This document shows, in pieces, positions 28,323 to 37,978 of a stretch of 64,000 nt of DNA. The stretch covers positions 1,389,501 through 1,453,500 of the forward strand of contig NZ_CP025473.1 in NCBI RefSeq assembly GCF_003957375.1, read 5' to 3'. A model generated the notes under the pieces. That model was given only the letters and a program-made list of their open reading frames with translations, searched no databases and was not told where the DNA came from. The stretch's first letter is position 1. Each line of letters starts with the position of its first letter. A program made the position numbers and the translations under genes. Source of the DNA: Enterococcus mundtii (GTDB lineage Bacteria; Bacillota; Bacilli; Lactobacillales; Enterococcaceae).

Positions 28323-30034
28323 CAGTCTATTTCCTCCTGATAACGACGCTTCATCTGCTCCCATAATTGGACAGGTTCTTGTTGTTGCCCTCTGATTTCA
28401 ATCATTGTCCAATCCCCTTGATTCCGGCTTTTTTCAATCGCTTGCTCAAACTCTTTACTTGAAGTTGGTTGTATATAATGACCATTATATAAATCTGCTA
28501 CCTTCTCTAATTCTAAATCAAGTGGTGTACCAAATAATGGTTCAAAATCAGTCTCTGAAAGTTGATTTTGAGGAAGAAAAGAAAAGATTCCCCCACCATT
28601 GTTGTTTAATACGACTAGAGTAACAGGTAAGTGATAACGTCGAATTAGCTCCAACGCGTTCATGTCATGAAACAGCGCAAGATCGCCGATCAAGACAAAC
28701 ATCCGCTTGTTCCTTACCAAAGCTATTCCTGCTGCTGTAGAAATCAACCCGTCGATTCCGTTGACCCCTCGATTCCCATAGATTGGAAATGATTCTCCAG
28801 TAGGCGAAGCAAAACGATCAACAAAGCGGATCGCGTTACTATTTGCTAAAAATAAAGCTTCCTCTGATTTTATCGCTTGCAATAACTGGCAACTTGCATT
28901 ACTTTCGCTCCATTCATCGATAGACAATTCTTTAGTGATGACTTCTCTCGCTTTTTGATAAGCTTTTTTCCATTGCGCCAACCATTCGTCAGAGGTTGGC
29001 GAACTAGGTATTGCATCCAAAGTTTCCGGAACTAGTTTACAGAAATCAAGTACACCGATTTGGATAAAACTTGTTCCTAAATGTAACGGATCACGCCATT
29101 CTTCCTCATCAATCAAGACATAGTCAGAAATAGCTTCATGATGTTTTTTTAAATAAAGCATCACATTTTTAGCTACAGGAAGATTACCAAATTGCCAAAT
29201 GACTTCAGGACTTTCAGGAACCTGTCCAGAAAAAATCAAATCTGCATGCGGAAGATAGACATCGCTCTTTTGTTGACAAGCACCTAGATTTGCTAAGGGA
29301 TCGCCAATGATTGGCCATTGTAAAGATGTTGCTAAAGTAAGCAACGCTTTTGCTTCATCAGGTGTCAATTCTTTACCGACGATCATCATCCCTTTTTTTG
29401 ATAGCCAAGGAACAAGCTCTGGCATTTGCTTCGACACAATTTGAGTAACCAGTTTTTTTGAATGAAAAGATCCATCAAGAGAAAAAGTTAAATCAGGCAA
29501 TAATGGTTCTCTAAAAGGCAAATTGATCTGAATAGGGCCAGCCGGCACACGCGTTGCTTCATGGGCACTATTGGCACCATGCCAGTAGCTATAGCGTATC
29601 ATTTCCGAACTGGCTTCAGGAAGTGCTAATTCGATAAACTTCTTGATATGCGAACCAAATAACTTTTGCTGGTCCATCGTTTGTGGCGAACCAACGCCAC
29701 GTGCTTCTGGTGGACGATCTGCTGTTAGCAATAGTAAAGGTATATTTGTTGCTTTTGCTTCACAAACCGCTGGAAAGAAGTTCGCTGTGGCAGTACCAGA
29801 AGTACAAAGAACTCCTACTGGTTGCTTCAATGCTTTCGCCATACCTAATGCAAAGAATGCCGCCGATCGCTCATCAACGTTGACTGTTGTATTAATCTCT
29901 GGATCTCTATGAAGTAACAAGGCAAGTGGGGTCGATCGTGAACCAGGACTGATCACGACATTTTTAAGCCCGCCTTCTTTCATCCCTTTGATGAATGCCA
30001 ATAAATAGGCAGTCATCTCTTGTTGTCTCGTCAT
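28322..30034 (-). CDS. menD: SEPHCHC synthase
   Basis: A 570-residue thiamine-diphosphate enzyme joining isochorismate and 2-oxoglutarate. The N-terminal VVISPGSRSTPLALLLHRDPEI and VDERSAAFFALGMAKA carry the cofactor glutamate region. GDLALFHDMNALELIRRYHLPVTLVVLNNNGGGIFSFLPQ is the diphosphate and Mg2+ motif. The length is standard. ATG 30034 overlaps the menF stop by four bases (ATGA) with GAGGAGTGAAAGG upstream. Confidence 0.95.
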   Translation of the reverse strand: MTRQQEMTAYLLAFIKGMKEGGLKNVVISPGSRSTPLALLLHRDPEINTTVNVDERSAAFFALGMAKALKQPVGVLCTSGTATANFFPAVCEAKATNIPLLLLTADRPPEARGVGSPQTMDQQKLFGSHIKKFIELALPEASSEMIRYSYWHGANSAHEATRVPAGPIQINLPFREPLLPDLTFSLDGSFHSKKLVTQIVSKQMPELVPWLSKKGMMIVGKELTPDEAKALLTLATSLQWPIIGDPLANLGACQQKSDVYLPHADLIFSGQVPESPEVIWQFGNLPVAKNVMLYLKKHHEAISDYVLIDEEEWRDPLHLGTSFIQIGVLDFCKLVPETLDAIPSSPTSDEWLAQWKKAYQKAREVITKELSIDEWSESNASCQLLQAIKSEEALFLANSNAIRFVDRFASPTGESFPIYGNRGVNGIDGLISTAAGIALVRNKRMFVLIGDLALFHDMNALELIRRYHLPVTLVVLNNNGGGIFSFLPQNQLSETDFEPLFGTPLDLELEKVADLYNGHYIQPTSSKEFEQAIEKSRNQGDWTMIEIRGQQQEPVQLWEQMKRRYQEEID

Positions 30035-31389
30035 CCTTTCACTCCTCTAAGCATTGGTTGGAATTTTAGCAATGTTTCTTGGCGTTCTGCCTCAGGATCA
30101 GAATCCGCAACAATACCACAACCTGCATATAATATTCCTTCGGTTTCAGACAAGATGCCTGATCGGATACCTACAGCAAACTCACCGACATCCTCGATCG
30201 GGTCCACCCATCCGATCGGTGCCCCGTATAACCCTCTGCCGAAAGGTTCATGATCTTTGATCCATTGCAATGCCAGTCCTTGAGGTTCACCACCTAAAGC
30301 CGGTGAAGGATGGATCAGTTCAAGCGCATCGATCAATGAAACTCCCTGCTTACGTTCTCCAGAGAAAGTCATTGCTAAATGTTGAATATCACGGTTTTTC
30401 AATAAATGACGGGAAGAAACAACGACATCACCTGCGACAATATCTGCTAATTGATCCTCTAATCGCTGGGCAACAATTCCGTGTTCTTGTGTATTTTTAG
30501 AGTCTTTTAAAAGTTCTTTGCCGATTTCATCGTCTTCCTGCATAGTAGATCCTCTAGGTGCCGAACCAGCTATCCCAGCAGTCATAAATTGACTTTTCGT
30601 TCCTTGAATCAATCGTTCTGGAGTAGCACCAATGAAAGCAAGTTGATCGGATGCTAAAAGAAATAAATAAGTCTGTGGTTGTTGTTCAGCTAAACGATGA
30701 AGAATTTGAGTGATTGACTGGAAAGATCCGTATATTGCCAATTGTCTTGCTAAGACGACCTTTTTAAGCGAAGTAGCTTTTTGTATGATTTCCTTCCGCG
30801 CATCGTCTACATTTTGAAGAAAAGTTGGAACTTCCAGTTCTTCGGTCGACACAAGAACATTTGCTGATTGTTCTTGTTCTTCGCCTTCTAACAATTCACT
30901 CACGAGACTATCCAGATATGAAAAATCTTTTAAAAGACTTTCAGTTGTTGCAGCTTCTTTTCTGATTGTCAAAATAACTTGAGTCTTTGAACCTATACGC
31001 TTGAAAAGAATACTGGGTAAAATGAAAAAGCCAGATTCAAGCTTACTCCAATTCTTTTCTTTTAGGTTGTTGGGATCAAATGGAAAACCTCCAAAAAGCA
31101 AAGGTCCCCCCTTCTGACTCGATACGTTTAAAAAACTTTTAGAAAACTCAAAAGAAAATCCTTTGATAGCACTTGACATATCATCATATTGCGCATCAAA
31201 TAAATTTTCTCCTATGCCTAATAGCTCACAATCCTCATCAGGAGGACACCAATAAAAGCGATCTCCTTTAGATGGGACAAGAGGCAAGAGTTTTTTTACC
31301 GTTTGTTCACTAAGCTCGTAGCTATAAGTAAAATAAAGATGATTTTCCAAAAGCTGATCATCGATTGAGCTATCTAATTTGATATTCAA
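30031..31389 (-). CDS. menF: Isochorismate synthase
   Basis: A 452-residue chorismate-binding enzyme that converts chorismate to isochorismate, the first step of menaquinone synthesis. Conserved C-terminal motifs are seen: FIGATPERLIQ, GIAGSAPRG, HLAMTFSGE, HPSPALGG and GAPIGWVDPIEDVGEFAVGIRSG. The start is TTG at 31389, with AAGAGTG nine bases upstream. It overlaps the 3' end of menE by 20 bases. In menaquinone context it is MenF rather than the siderophore homologue. Confidence 0.93.
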   Translation of the reverse strand: MNIKLDSSIDDQLLENHLYFTYSYELSEQTVKKLLPLVPSKGDRFYWCPPDEDCELLGIGENLFDAQYDDMSSAIKGFSFEFSKSFLNVSSQKGGPLLFGGFPFDPNNLKEKNWSKLESGFFILPSILFKRIGSKTQVILTIRKEAATTESLLKDFSYLDSLVSELLEGEEQEQSANVLVSTEELEVPTFLQNVDDARKEIIQKATSLKKVVLARQLAIYGSFQSITQILHRLAEQQPQTYLFLLASDQLAFIGATPERLIQGTKSQFMTAGIAGSAPRGSTMQEDDEIGKELLKDSKNTQEHGIVAQRLEDQLADIVAGDVVVSSRHLLKNRDIQHLAMTFSGERKQGVSLIDALELIHPSPALGGEPQGLALQWIKDHEPFGRGLYGAPIGWVDPIEDVGEFAVGIRSGILSETEGILYAGCGIVADSDPEAERQETLLKFQPMLRGVKG

Positions 31390-32853
31390 TGTAATTCACT
31401 CTTTCTTCTGTCATTAAAAGACGTTTGATTGGTTTTCCAGTCGCCGTTTTAGGCATTTCAGAGATACAGTAGATTTTAGTTGGATGCTTGTAACGTGCTA
31501 ATGGCGCCAATAGCTCCGTGATTTCTCTATTAGTAAGTGGTTCATCTAATCGCACATAAGCAACAGGAGTTTGCCCCCATATTTCATCCCAAGCCCCTAC
31601 GACAGCGACCTCCGTAATTTTATTGCAAGTTAAGAGTACTTGCTCGATTTCAACTGGGAAAATATTCTCTCCCCCCGAAATGATGCGTTCACTCATGCGA
31701 CTAACAATATAAAGATAATCCTCTTCATCAATGTACCCCCAATCGCCAGTGTGAAACCAGCCATCCTCTGTCCAAGAATCCGGATTGACGCGATTCAAGT
31801 AGTGGTCGATGATCGATGGTCCTTTGACTAAAATCTCTCCCATTTGATCTGACTTCTTATCTTTTTGGATACGGATCGATACCTCAGACAAAGCTTTACC
31901 AGAAGAACCGGTTTTTACTTCGAATGACTCCGGAGAAAGGGCGACGATCTGTGAACAGGTTTCTGTCATGCCGTAAGAAAACATCACAGGCACCTGTTTT
32001 TCCATACATGCTTGCATGACTCGTCCTTCCCCCGGCCCTCCCCCTAATAATACTTTTTTGAATGAGGGCCATAACCACCTTCTGGGATCAACGGTTCAAG
32101 ATCTTTCAACATTTTGCTGACCAAAGAAATATAGTTGCCCCTTCCATTTGCTAAAAGTTGATGGACTTGTTGAGGAGAGAATCCCTGCAATAGAATTACT
32201 TGGATGCCTAAAGCAAGTGAGCGTAATAAAATAGACAAGCCACTAATGTGATAGAGTGGCACACAGCAGATCCAGCAATCTGAACGGTCTACTTCTAAAC
32301 TTAACGCAGTCGCTTGGCTACTCGCATAGTGATTGGCGAATGTTTGCGGTACGCCTTTTGGTTTACCTGTCGTTCCGGACGTATACATGATTGACGCGAT
32401 TGCCTCTTCTCGATACCCTTCATCAAACCAATCCTTCGGCTGTATGACGTGTAATTCCGAAGGATTGGGAAATGAATACCAAGTGATGCGCTCGTTGAGT
32501 GCTAATTTGTTGGCAGAAATAAGAATCGAGGTCCCTGCATCTGCCATCTGTTCACTGATCTCGTTCGTCGTCAGGCGTGTATTGACAAACTGGATTTCTT
32601 TTCCTAACTCCCATAATGCTAAGATCGAGAAATAGGCATCTAAATCATTTTCACAGTACAAGGCAATTCTTTCACTCACTTTGGGTAATATTCGATGATA
32701 ATACTCTGCAAAACTCTGAACGTGTAATGTCAGTTCGCGAAAAGATAAATGATGATCGTTCCACTGACAAGCTGGTGCATCTGGATGAAGCATTGCTTGT
32801 TTTTGCAACCAGCTATTAGGTTGAGGTTTAAGGGAACTTAGGAAATTGGTCAA
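31370..32853 (-). pseudogene. menE: o-Succinylbenzoate-CoA ligase, interrupted by a one-base frameshift
   Basis: The N-terminal part (32853 to about 32060) holds the AMP-binding P-loop IMYTSGTTGKPKGVPQTF. The C-terminal part (to 31370) holds FSYGMTETCSQIV, GWFHTGDWGYIDEEDYLYIVSR and KTATGKPIKR. They lie in different frames. At six A (minus strand; T at 32054-32059) the frame ends in YY-stop; one more A restores KKVLLGGGPGEGRVMQAC and a full protein of about 494 residues. The likely start is TTG 32853 inside menB. All functional residues are otherwise intact, so this is recent or an artefact. If real, it would block menaquinone synthesis. Confidence 0.9.
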
Positions 32854-33643
32854 AATCGGGTTCTCTTTTTTCTTTAAATGCGTCGCGTCCTTCTTGTGCT
32901 TCATCCATGGTGTAATATAAAAGCGTCGCATCCCCTGCCAATTGTTGGATACCTGCTAAACCATCTGTATCTGCGTTCATTGCCGCTTTGATCATTCGTA
33001 GAGCTAGCGGGCTTTTCTTCAGCATCTCTTCTGCCCACTCAATCGTCACGTCTTCTACTTGTTCGAGCGGTACGACTGTATTGATCCAATTCATTGCCAA
33101 CGCTTCTTCAGCACTATATTGCTTCGTCATAAACCAAACTTCTTTTGCTTTTTTATGCCCTACGACACGAGCCAGGTAACCCGAACCATAGCCACCATCG
33201 AAGCTCCCAACGTTAGGCCCTGTTTGTCCGAATTTCGCATTTTCAGCTGCGATTGTGATATCACACACAAGTTGTAAGACATTTCCACCACCGATCGACC
33301 AACCTTTTACCATTGCTATCACTGGCTTAGGAATGACTCGGATCAATCGTTGCAAATCTAGTACATTCAGACGCGGAATTTGGTCTTCACCAACATACCC
33401 ACCATTTCCTCGAACTTTCTGATCGCCACCTGAACAGAATGATTTGTCACCAGCTCCTGTCAAAATGATAACACCGATATCTTGACGATCACGACTGATT
33501 GTAAAAGCTTCGATCATCTCAAAGACTGTTTTTGGTGTAAAAGCATTATGGACCTCTGGACGATTGATTGTTATTTTAGCAATCTTCCCATACTGTTCAA
33601 ATAAGATCTCGTCGTATTCTTTTATCGTTTTCCATTCTCTCAT
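32828..33643 (-). CDS. menB: 1,4-Dihydroxy-2-naphthoyl-CoA synthase
   Basis: A 271-residue crotonase-fold enzyme that cyclises OSB-CoA to DHNA-CoA. Family features: [31 protein letters not shown] (CoA/oxyanion loop), [41 protein letters not shown] and the C-terminal [21 protein letters not shown]. First gene of the men operon: ATG 33643 follows TAGGAGGAGATAGAA. About 26 bases of its 3' end overlap the likely menE start. Confidence 0.96.
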   Translation of the reverse strand: MREWKTIKEYDEILFEQYGKIAKITINRPEVHNAFTPKTVFEMIEAFTISRDRQDIGVIILTGAGDKSFCSGGDQKVRGNGGYVGEDQIPRLNVLDLQRLIRVIPKPVIAMVKGWSIGGGNVLQLVCDITIAAENAKFGQTGPNVGSFDGGYGSGYLARVVGHKKAKEVWFMTKQYSAEEALAMNWINTVVPLEQVEDVTIEWAEEMLKKSPLALRMIKAAMNADTDGLAGIQQLAGDATLLYYTMDEAQEGRDAFKEKREPDFDQFPKFP

Positions 33644-34066
33644 TTCTATCTCCTCCTAAAATTCATTAAATTTATTATACACAAGTTTTAAGCATTTAAT
33701 GATAATTTCTTTACAAATTACTGTACAAAGAATATTGAATGAGTTAAGCGCAAGAAAAGCTTTATAATCTAACTTTCAAATAAATGATTTTTGATTTTTC
33801 CAGTGAATTTATTGTTTCTATATATTCATTGGAATTGATTGCTTCAAATGTATTCTCTTATTAGTCCGTGGGTATGTTCATAATCTACCATATACCCAAT
33901 ACTCAATTTTTTTGCTTTTACCAGCCATACTCATAATAAAACAATTGCAGCACAAGCAAATGAATATTTTCAAACTCTTCTATTTCGCTTACTATTTTAG
34001 TAGCTTTTTCCTAGACAGAAATACTTTCACAGCCAGTACAGCTCTTTTATATAAATAATGAAGAGG
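33644..34066. other. Intergenic stretch with degenerate reading frames
   Basis: About 420 AT-rich bases between the men operon and the IS remnant. It must hold the menB promoter on its left. On the minus strand short in-frame pieces broken by stops can be traced (for example SEIEEFENIHLLVLQLFYYE), suggesting a decayed gene, perhaps of the mobile element. I see no intact gene. Confidence 0.45.
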
Positions 34067-34375
34067 TTAATTCTGTTCTCGCCGTTTATTCGGTTTCAGG
34101 TGATATGAGAGGGCTAATATTCCTCTCTCCAAAGACTTTAATAGACAATTGGCTAACCGGTTATTTTGATAGCATTTTTTTAATAGACGAGAGGAAACAA
34201 CGATTGCTTCAAAAATAATTTTAGGCGTTTCTGGAAGTACGGTGATTTCTTCTAGTAACTGGCGGAACTCTTCTTGATGGTGAGAGACTTTCCCTTCTGT
34301 TAGACATTGTTGATTATGGTAAAGTACTTTGTAACTTTCACCTTTAGATACGTCAAAAGCAAAAATAAAGGACAT
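34067..34375 (-). pseudogene. IS110-family transposase remnant
   Basis: A 102-residue frame beginning MSFIFAFDVSKGESYKVLYHN resembles the N-terminal DEDD-type domain of IS110-family transposases (DVSKG at the first catalytic aspartate, then IIFEA...SRLLKKCYQ). Complete members are about 400 residues, and here the frame stops after about 100 with no recognisable continuation. IS110 elements lack terminal inverted repeats, so the ends cannot be set. It marks a site of past insertion next to the prophage remnant. Confidence 0.7.
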
Positions 34376-34625
34376 GCGACTGCCTCCTTATTATTTGATC
34401 GAACATCCTTCACTTATTCATTCCGATTCGACTTTCCTTTACACGGACTAGAAATCCCAACCTACTTAAAACAGATTCTAGAATGGCAGTGAAGTAGCTC
34501 ATTTTTTTGATTCGGGACTCAAGGTCCATTAGTCTATGTTTAAGCTTCCCTTAACTCTCACTATGTTTGACTAAGAGAAATAGTGGTTATCGCTGTAGTT
34601 TCAAAAGCAAATCTTTAGAAAACAA
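34376..34625. other. Non-coding DNA beside the IS remnant
   Basis: About 250 bases upstream of the IS110-like remnant with no convincing ORF. IS110 elements often carry a long untranslated 5' region, which could explain part of it. Confidence 0.4.
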
Positions 34626-34665
34626 GAAAAAAACGAAAATTTGAAAATAAATTTTCGTTTTTTTC
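34626..34665. terminator. Bidirectional terminator of the endolysin genes
   Basis: GAAAAAAACGAAAAT pairs with ATTTTCGTTTTTTTC around a ten-base loop, about 55 bases after the endolysin stop. Confidence 0.85.
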
Positions 34666-34719
34666 TTTTTTATGCTAGTTTTCGGCTTTTCTCAAAACTG
34701 TGCGTAATTATTATATCGA

Positions 34720-35721
34720 TTAGATTTCAATGCCAGTAACCCAGTATGAAGTAACGATTCCATTAGCAGTTGAACCAATAGCCAACCAAGTATAACCTTC
34801 ACTGATCGACTGTCTTACAAAGGCATGACCGTTCTTCTGTACGAGTATTTTGTCATACTCGAACGTTTCCCCCAGATCCACGCGGCGTAAAATTGGCAGA
34901 CTAGTTGGATTTGTTACATTGTCAGTTGAAGGACCTCGTAAGTTGATCCCTCCTGAGATAGCGACAGTCACCTCACCTTTTCGTTCAATCCATTCATTGT
35001 CAGATGACGCTTCTGCTACTAATGATCCTGAAACCCAGCCGTTACCATCCACTTCATACCAGTGTCTGATACCATTCACTAACTCCCCGTTGATTGTCAC
35101 TCGTGCAGAATGGAAGACTTGACTTCTAGTTAATTGACGTAAGATTGCTGATCGTGTGTTTGGCTCTTGGCGGACATTTAAAACATCTGCTGCTACAACC
35201 ATTTCTTTATTCCAATCATGCATGATATAGTCTGGTTCTGGAACGTTTCCATCACCACCACTAAGGATATCTCTGACAGCATCCATATTTGTTCCTGGAC
35301 AAATATTTGACGCATGTCCACTAAACTCATTATGACCTAAGACGTTTTCAACGGATAAACCAAATCGTTCCATTGCGGCTTTCGCACGCTGATTGAAAGC
35401 TTCTTCTTGAGCTTCCGTAAATGAACCATTTCCTACTAAACAGATATGATAGGTTGGTGTATTGTGTCCACCAACACCATTAGTCACATCCTCATCAAAG
35501 TAGCACCATTGTACAGTTCCATCACGTAAGATAATCTCATGATAGCCGCCAGTTCCCCAGCCTAGTTCTCCATTCCAATATTGTTGAAAGATAAAAACAT
35601 CTCCTGTTTCAGTTGCTGAATGGTGACGTGCAATGTTTTTGACCACTGAAACGTCTCGTTTCGCATTTGTCGGCCCTAAAATCCGTGAATCTCCTCGTAA
35701 ATCCTCAATTTTGATTGTCAT
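34720..35721 (-). CDS. Phage N-acetylmuramoyl-L-alanine amidase endolysin with SH3-like tail
   Basis: A 333-residue endolysin. Residues 1-165 form an Amidase_2/PGRP domain: IARHHSATETGDVFIFQQYW (first Zn histidine), GGYHEIILRDGTVQWCYFDEDVTNGVGGHN, and VLGHNEFSGHASNICPG (later ligands). Residues 185-330 form two SH3-like wall-binding repeats (VVAADVLNVRQEPNTRSAIL and VTVAISGGINLRGPSTDN). It has no signal peptide, so it needs the adjacent holin. The N-terminal domain is nearly duplicated in the next gene upstream. ATG 35721 follows GAGGAAGGAAG. Confidence 0.9.
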   Translation of the reverse strand: MTIKIEDLRGDSRILGPTNAKRDVSVVKNIARHHSATETGDVFIFQQYWNGELGWGTGGYHEIILRDGTVQWCYFDEDVTNGVGGHNTPTYHICLVGNGSFTEAQEEAFNQRAKAAMERFGLSVENVLGHNEFSGHASNICPGTNMDAVRDILSGGDGNVPEPDYIMHDWNKEMVVAADVLNVRQEPNTRSAILRQLTRSQVFHSARVTINGELVNGIRHWYEVDGNGWVSGSLVAEASSDNEWIERKGEVTVAISGGINLRGPSTDNVTNPTSLPILRRVDLGETFEYDKILVQKNGHAFVRQSISEGYTWLAIGSTANGIVTSYWVTGIEI

Positions 35722-35843
35722 AATAATCTTCCTTCCTCTGATTTTATTATTTTACAAAATCATTTTTTCATTAAATTTTGATATTTTATTTATTGTTGTA
35801 TTGTTTTTGTTTAATTATAATATGAACAATGAAACAAACTTTA

Positions 35844-36743
35844 TTATCGTTTAGGAATGGTCAAAGTATATTCTGGAAAAGTAATATCAACTGTTTGTCC
35901 ACTGATCATATTTCCATTTGGTTCATTTGTTCGTCTTAACATCGGAAATACCTTTTTTCCTGCATGTTTTTGAATGTCAAGTGTGCCGTCCAAACCAAAT
36001 CGTAGACCAGTTGGTAAGCCGTAAGCAGCATTCACATCGTCTCGTATAATGCCTGCTGACCGACAACGACCAATTTCTACAGAGGGATTATCGGCATCTA
36101 TCCAAAAAACATAGCCTAGATCCAAAAAGGCTGCTCCATTTTGGGGTATTAACCATCCTGCTATCCGAAATATACCTAAAGATAGCTCATTAAATATTTC
36201 TAATTTTCCTCGATAGTTTCCGACTATCTTGGGTGGACTAGCTAAAATGATTTCATCATGTGTCAAGTCCTCAGCATCACCTAAGCGATCACGAAGCATC
36301 CTCATGTTAATACCCGGACAGATAGTCGAAGAGTGTCCAATGAACTCATTGTGCCCCAAAACATCCTTCACTGATAGGTCAAAACGTTGCATCGCCGCTT
36401 TTGCTCGCGTGTCAAATGCTTTTTCCTGTTCTTTAGTGAACGAGCCATTTCCAACAAGACAAATATGGTAGGTTGGTGTGTTATGTCCCCCCACACCATT
36501 TGTGATATCTTCATCAAAGTAACACCATTGTACCGTGCCATCTCTTAGGATAATCTCATGATAGCCACCAGTTCCCCACCCCAATGTGTTCTTCCAATAG
36601 TTTTGAAACGCCCATACATCTCCTGTGGTTGTTGCCGAATGATGACGCGCAATTTTAGTTATTTCTGATGCCTTTCTTTTGGCATTGGTCGGTCCTAAAA
36701 TACGTCCATCTCCTCGTAGATCCTCCAGTCTTATCTTCCTCAC
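35844..36743 (-). CDS. Second phage amidase endolysin with a different C-terminal domain
   Basis: A 299-residue paralogue of the neighbouring endolysin. The first 150 residues are almost identical (DLRGDGRILGPTNAKR, IARHHSATTTGDVWAFQNYW, LGHNEFIGHSSTICPG), but the C-terminal half (from about residue 165) is an unrelated beta-rich domain (GKLEIFNELSLGIFRIAGWL) that I do not recognise. The start is uncertain. The GTG at 36743 overlaps the GGAGG sequence, while an ATA at 36734 would have ideal spacing. It lies 30 bases after the holin, the classical holin-lysin order. Confidence 0.85.
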   Translation of the reverse strand: MRKIRLEDLRGDGRILGPTNAKRKASEITKIARHHSATTTGDVWAFQNYWKNTLGWGTGGYHEIILRDGTVQWCYFDEDITNGVGGHNTPTYHICLVGNGSFTKEQEKAFDTRAKAAMQRFDLSVKDVLGHNEFIGHSSTICPGINMRMLRDRLGDAEDLTHDEIILASPPKIVGNYRGKLEIFNELSLGIFRIAGWLIPQNGAAFLDLGYVFWIDADNPSVEIGRCRSAGIIRDDVNAAYGLPTGLRFGLDGTLDIQKHAGKKVFPMLRRTNEPNGNMISGQTVDITFPEYTLTIPKR

Positions 36744-36773
36744 CTCCTTTACTGGTAAAAGAAACTTGGACGA

Positions 36774-37046
36774 TCAATTGCTTTTATTAGACTCCTGTAA
36801 CTTCATTACATGATCTCCTAAATCAAATAATCCACCTGCGGCCAAACCAGCAATCGCTCCTGCCCATAAATAAAGAATGAGATCCTGTGGAACGAATGAG
36901 AAGGAATACAGCCCACTAAGCAAAATTCCAGTAACCACGTTGCTGATAGGCAAAAGTTTACTGCGTCCTATTTGTCCTTTCACCAGTTCTGTCACACCGA
37001 CGACCAGTGGTGTGATAATACTTGAAATCGTTAAGATTTCGGTCAA
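36774..37046 (-). CDS. Phage holin
   Basis: A 90-residue protein with two hydrophobic segments (ISSIITPLVVGVTELV and LYLWAGAIAGLAAGGLFDLG) and a charged C-terminal tail, the size and layout of holins in enterococcal phages. Holins make the membrane pore that releases endolysin. The start is TTG at 37046 with AAAGGAGGTGAAGTAGG upstream. Adjacent to both endolysin genes. Confidence 0.82.
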   Translation of the reverse strand: MTEILTISSIITPLVVGVTELVKGQIGRSKLLPISNVVTGILLSGLYSFSFVPQDLILYLWAGAIAGLAAGGLFDLGDHVMKLQESNKSN

Positions 37047-37047
37047 C

Positions 37048-37281
37048 CTACTTCACCTCCTTTCCAATTTGTTTGAAAATAGATTTGATTTGTTCTTCAA
37101 TAATTGAGAGACGATTGCCATACTCGATTTGGCTTTTTTCTACTCGAACAATAGTATTCTCTAATTTCCCCAATGTATGATCGAGCTTTGTAAACATTGC
37201 ATAGAATTTTGCTACGCCTACAATCAACGTTCCACCAAGTGTTATGACAGCCATCCATTCACCAATTGATACTTCTGTCAT
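37048..37281 (-). CDS. Small phage membrane protein with coiled coil (haemolysin XhlA-like)
   Basis: A 77-residue protein with one N-terminal membrane helix (WMAVITLGGTLIVGVAKFYAMF) and a C-terminal amphipathic coiled coil (LDHTLGKLENTIVRVEKSQIEY). Proteins of this shape precede holins in many Firmicutes phages and are often called XhlA-like. It ends one base before the holin start. ATG 37281 follows ACGGAGGTAGAGA. Confidence 0.7.
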   Translation of the reverse strand: MTEVSIGEWMAVITLGGTLIVGVAKFYAMFTKLDHTLGKLENTIVRVEKSQIEYGNRLSIIEEQIKSIFKQIGKEVK

Positions 37282-37564
37282 TCTCTACCTCCGTTATATT
37301 TGATGTTTTTGTTTCTGTGAGAGTATTTGTATCTTTCATCATTTGATTCTTCTTTCGTTTCTTATAGTGACTTAAGTTGATCCTCTATTTTCTATATCCC
37401 ACTATATGTGCTATGTTCATCTCGAAAATGTAGATACACTTATCCCCGTGTTATTACATAGAAAAACAAATACTCATTATTTTCTGCCATTTCCTAAGCT
37501 TACATTCATACTAGCATCAAAGAAGAGATGGGAACCGCCAATCATCTGCCAAAAAAACGCCAAA

Positions 37565-37978
37565 TTATTTATACGCAATCAGTTTTCCAGTCTTATATGC
37601 TTCAGCAAATTCAATCAATGCTTCTGCTTTTTTTCTCTGAATCGTTCTTTCGGAATAACCAATTTCAAGACTAATCTTATAATTCGAAAAACTTTCAGGA
37701 ACAAAATAAGAATAATAAAGGATCATTCGATTCGTTAGACTCAAAACCATCAAAGCATTTAAGATTGCATTCCTTTCTGCTTCAATCGCTATCATTTGCA
37801 TAGATGCCCTTTCTGAAGATTGATCAGAAAGAGTTGCTTTTAAGCTATTGATTCTATGAGGAGATTGAATGTCGACTGTGACACGTCCTACCATCCGATC
37901 AAGTTTACGAAAATTTTTTAAAACTTCTCTCACATTACATCTTGTTTGTTTCATATCTATTCTTTTGGGGTACATCAC
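37565..37978 (-). CDS. ArpU family phage late transcriptional regulator
   Basis: A 137-residue protein. The body is helical and ends in IGYSERTIQRKKAEALIEFAEAYKTGKLIAY, the helix-turn-helix and C-terminal signature of the ArpU family, first described near the muramidase-2 export genes of Enterococcus hirae and common as late-gene activators in phages. The start is GTG 37978 or ATG 37975, with AAAGGAGTGATTTTTT upstream. In an intact phage terminase genes would follow. Here the next gene is the lysis cassette, which argues for an internal deletion. Confidence 0.85.
   Translation of the reverse strand: MMYPKRIDMKQTRCNVREVLKNFRKLDRMVGRVTVDIQSPHRINSLKATLSDQSSERASMQMIAIEAERNAILNALMVLSLTNRMILYYSYFVPESFSNYKISLEIGYSERTIQRKKAEALIEFAEAYKTGKLIAYK

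Noticed and set aside
37282-37564. Possible small genes between ArpU and the lysis cassette
   Set aside because: Only short frames overlapping the next gene start were seen, none with good translation signals. Treated as deletion-scar DNA.
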